Origin: Sphingomonas gei
Lineage (GTDB): Bacteria > Pseudomonadota > Alphaproteobacteria > Sphingomonadales > Sphingomonadaceae
Reading direction: 5' to 3'
NCBI RefSeq assembly: GCF_004792685.1
Contig: NZ_SRXT01000009.1
Span: 62,001 to 126,000, forward strand
Length of the DNA: 64,000 bases
This document shows positions 61,806 through 64,000 of the stretch, piece after piece. The position numbers and the translations under genes were made by a program. Positions within the stretch are counted from its first letter, which is position 1. Every line of letters starts with the position of its first letter. The notes beneath the pieces are model-generated. The model saw nothing but the letters and a program-made list of their open reading frames with translations. It had not been told where the DNA came from and made no database searches.

Positions 61806-62171
61806 ATGGCGACGAACGCAGACGATACCACGACAACCAGCGAGCGCAGGGCCTGGCTGACAGCGCCCGAGTGGCGATCGGTCCTTTACTTCACGCTGCA
61901 CGGGCTTGGCTTCCTCGGCAGCACTTTGTTGATGACCTGGGGCCTGTTCTTTCTCTTCTTTCTCGCCATCGGCGGTTTCTCGTTCGATGGCTTCATCCAC
62001 CAGCTCAACAATTTTACCGCGCGCTATGTCACGGCCGACCCGGCCCGCACTGGCGCCTTCCTCAACATTTTCGCGATCGCGCACATGATCCTCTCGGCGG
62101 TAGTCATCACCTTCCGCCGGGATCGAATCCTGCCTGACCGCCTGCAGGAAAGGGCTCGCGATCATGGCTGA
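61806..62171 (+). CDS. Unknown small membrane protein between traC and trbI
   Basis: A 121-residue protein. Two membrane helices (LGFLGSTLLMTWGLFFLFFLAIGGF and FLNIFAIAHMILSAVVITFR) flank a periplasmic or cytoplasmic loop (SFDGFIHQLNNFTARYVTADPART). No family recognised; the F plasmid has no gene here. It overlaps trbI by eight bases. Co-transcription suggests a role in mating-pair formation. Confidence 0.65.
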   Translation: MATNADDTTTTSERRAWLTAPEWRSVLYFTLHGLGFLGSTLLMTWGLFFLFFLAIGGFSFDGFIHQLNNFTARYVTADPARTGAFLNIFAIAHMILSAVVITFRRDRILPDRLQERARDHG

Positions 62172-62853
62172 GCAACCCGAACTCGACTTCCCTCCCGCAT
62201 CACATTCCGCGTCACGACCGGCGCGCCCAGCGCGCAGGATCGGTTTTGGCGGATTCACCCGCCAACAGATGGTGCTCGGATTGGTCGCGCTTGCGCTCGC
62301 CATCTGGGGCATGTGGGTAACGCGCGCGCTCACCGCGCCGAAGCAGGATCATATCGTCGCCGCCCGGCTATCGGCGCTCGTAGGCGACTATGTCGAAGCC
62401 CAGCGTTACTCTGGGTCGCCGCCCGACCGCGTTCAGGCCGAAATGCGCGCGTTTATGGCCTCGCTCGACAAAGAGCTGCAACGCCGAAGCGCCGACGGCC
62501 AGGTCGTGCTGGTCGGTGAGGCGGTCCTCACCAAGAACGTGCCCGACATCACCGAGAGCCTAAAGAAGGCGGTTTTTGCCTCCGGCGTGCCAGAGCCAAG
62601 GCGCGCCTCGGCCGAGCAGCTGCAGCGGATGCAGGAGCTCGCGGCGGCTCAATCCGCGTTGGCCGCGTCGCGTCAGGCGCAGCTGGCAGCGCCTGGTCAA
62701 ATCGACCCGATGGCGGGCGCACAAGCCCTTTCATCCCAGGTCCCGCCGGCGACCGGCCCGTTTCCACAGCCGATGCCGCAAGGCGCGCCTGAGCAGATTC
62801 ACGGACCGTCGGTCTCAACCTTCGGAGGTCCCGATGGCAACGGTGGCCAGTGA
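62164..62853 (+). CDS. trbI: Type-F conjugation protein TrbI
   Basis: A 229-residue protein with one membrane helix (MVLGLVALALAIWGMWV, residues ~36-53) and a periplasmic region containing QVVLVGEAVLTKNVPDITESLKKAVF, the F-type TrbI signature. A long Ala/Gln/Pro-rich tail makes it longer than F TrbI (about 128 residues). It modulates pilus retraction. It overlaps the S26 peptidase gene by 20 bases. Confidence 0.8.
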   Translation: MAEQPELDFPPASHSASRPARPARRIGFGGFTRQQMVLGLVALALAIWGMWVTRALTAPKQDHIVAARLSALVGDYVEAQRYSGSPPDRVQAEMRAFMASLDKELQRRSADGQVVLVGEAVLTKNVPDITESLKKAVFASGVPEPRRASAEQLQRMQELAAAQSALAASRQAQLAAPGQIDPMAGAQALSSQVPPATGPFPQPMPQGAPEQIHGPSVSTFGGPDGNGGQ

Positions 62854-63370
62854 TCGGCCCGTTGAGCGCTGGCGGCCACGCAAGCGGCTCTGGGCGATGC
62901 TCGGCCTAGCCGTCCTCGGAACGCTCGGGATGAACGCGATCAGCGCGTGGCGCGATAGCCACCTGTTCCTCATCAACGTGAGCCAGTCCCTCCCAAATTG
63001 GGCGTTCCTGATCCGGCGACACCAGGTACCGCGGCGCGGCGACTATCTGTTCTTCGACCCACCGGAAAGCCCTTTGCTGCGTCGTCATTTCGGAACGAAG
63101 CCGCAGATGTTCGGCAAGATCGTCTACGGTATGCCGGGTGACGTCGTCGCGCACCGAGCGCAGGCCGTGACGATCAACGGCACGATCGTAGGGCAGATGA
63201 AGCCGCTCACTCGGTTCGGCGAGCCGCTCACGCCCGGAGCCGAAGGCGTCATTCCTCGGGGCTGTTACTATGCAGGGTCCCCACATCGTGACGGCTTCGA
63301 CAGTCGCTATGCCGAGATCGGCTTCGTGTGCAGGCGGCAGATCATCGGCGTCGGGGAGCCGGTGCTGTGA
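62834..63370 (+). CDS. traF: Conjugal-transfer signal peptidase TraF (S26 family)
   Basis: A 178-residue membrane-bound serine peptidase. One N-terminal helix (LWAMLGLAVLGTLGMNAI) precedes NVSQSLPNWAFL, with Ser52 in the S-x-P position and Lys95 in KIVYGMPGDVV as the catalytic dyad. GGAGG precedes ATG. In RP4- and sphingomonad-type systems TraF matures or circularises the pilin; this is unrelated to the F plasmid TraF. It overlaps traW by four bases. Confidence 0.88.
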   Translation: MATVASDRPVERWRPRKRLWAMLGLAVLGTLGMNAISAWRDSHLFLINVSQSLPNWAFLIRRHQVPRRGDYLFFDPPESPLLRRHFGTKPQMFGKIVYGMPGDVVAHRAQAVTINGTIVGQMKPLTRFGEPLTPGAEGVIPRGCYYAGSPHRDGFDSRYAEIGFVCRRQIIGVGEPVL

Positions 63371-64000
63371 AGCGGTTGCTCCTGGTGGGCGGAAGCGCAG
63401 GACTCATGGGGCTCGCGATCTTCATGGCGACGCCGGCGCGCATCGAAGCGCGGGATTATGGTCAGACAGGCCAGGCGTTTCCCGTCATCGAGCCCGATCT
63501 CCTATCGACCATCGAGGCACGATTGAAGCGCGCGGAAGCGAGCGGTGAGCTCGCGCGGACGAACGAAATGTTCGCCAAGCGCGTCGAGGCAAAAGTGCGT
63601 CGGCCGACCCCAGTCGCGGGCATATCGCCTGCAACCGAGCCGAGAGAATGGACGTATGATCCGACCGTCCAGCTCGAGCACGATATTCGAGATCAGAAGG
63701 GCAACCTCATTGGCCGCGCGGGACAGCGGATTAATCCGCTCGATTTCGTCGCGATCCGGCAGGCGCTGGTGTTCGTCGACGGGGACGATGTCGACCAGAT
63801 CGCCTGGGCAACCGGCAGGTTCACCGACCTCAATGCGAAGATCATATTCGTGAGCGGCTCTCCGATCGAGGAGATGACGAACCGGAAGCGTCGCTTCTAT
63901 TTCGATCAGGAGGGCAAGCTCACCTCGCGCTTCGGGATCGAGCATACTCCGGCTGTCGTCCAGCAGAACGGGCGCATGATGCGCGTCTCAGAACAGGTGG
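63367..64000 (+). CDS. traW: Type-F conjugation protein TraW (runs off the window)
   Basis: The first 211 codons of TraW, from a GTG overlapping the traF stop. The signal peptide ends near IEARDYG (residue ~29). The TraW pattern is DYGQTGQAFPVIEPDLLSTIEARL at the N-terminus, then REWTYDPTV and GRAGQRINPLDF, and a thioredoxin-like part with IIFVSGSPIEEM, RRFYFDQEGKLTSRFGIEHTPAVV. The 3' end is outside the window, where traU and trbC would be expected. Confidence 0.92.
   Translation, partial: MKRLLLVGGSAGLMGLAIFMATPARIEARDYGQTGQAFPVIEPDLLSTIEARLKRAEASGELARTNEMFAKRVEAKVRRPTPVAGISPATEPREWTYDPTVQLEHDIRDQKGNLIGRAGQRINPLDFVAIRQALVFVDGDDVDQIAWATGRFTDLNAKIIFVSGSPIEEMTNRKRRFYFDQEGKLTSRFGIEHTPAVVQQNGRMMRVSEQV

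Overview
The window is high-GC DNA whose content points to an alphaproteobacterium of the Sphingomonadales. The pointers are three large TonB-dependent receptors, a FecI/FecR-type regulator pair, many short-chain dehydrogenases, and an F-type conjugation operon with an S26-peptidase TraF and a DsbC-like protein, as seen on sphingomonad plasmids and integrative elements. The sequence alone does not say whether it is a chromosome with an integrated element or a large plasmid. I saw no tRNA, rRNA, CRISPR array or intact insertion sequence.

Layout: (1) 1-5.7 kb: the 3' part of a FadB-type 3-hydroxyacyl-CoA dehydrogenase, a thiolase and pntAB. (2) 6.6-11.1 kb: a short-chain dehydrogenase, a TonB-dependent receptor with a good terminator, and an enoyl-CoA hydratase. 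(3) 11.4-17.8 kb: a one-strand stress or detoxification run (peroxiredoxin, glutathione transferase, dehydrogenases, SnoaL-like, DUF427, MFS exporter) behind a LysR-type promoter. (4) 18.0-27.3 kb: a heme-acquisition locus of sigma factor, FecR anti-sigma, STN-type TonB receptor, secreted hemophilin-like protein, its Slam (DUF560) translocator, a dedicated TonB, heme oxygenase and a DUF454 membrane protein. (5) 27.4-38.8 kb: small regulator/oxidoreductase modules (two AraC, two TetR, two FAD monooxygenases) with clear palindromic operators. (6) 38.9-47.6 kb: a siderophore block on the minus strand (Sel1-repeat protein, Fiu/PiuA-like receptor, PiuC-like hydroxylase, TonB; separately a siderophore-interacting protein), then a plus-strand DUF3325/DUF3649-like membrane protein and a PepSY reductase-like protein. 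(7) 47.8-48.9 kb: a LysR gene facing remnants of a peroxiredoxin operon. (8) 49-64 kb: accessory genes of a conjugative element (SGNH-like hydrolase, DUF1173-like protein, lytic transglycosylase, HTH regulator), a 5 x 22-bp tandem repeat, and the operon traA-L-E-K-B-dsbC-V-C-(unknown)-trbI-F-W running off the end.

The strongest observations are the complete hemophilin/Slam heme locus, reciprocal gene loss at two LysR/peroxiredoxin loci (11.5 and 48.7 kb) that keep the same promoter sequence, the 22-bp repeat array in front of the tra operon, and a set of shared or palindromic candidate operators.
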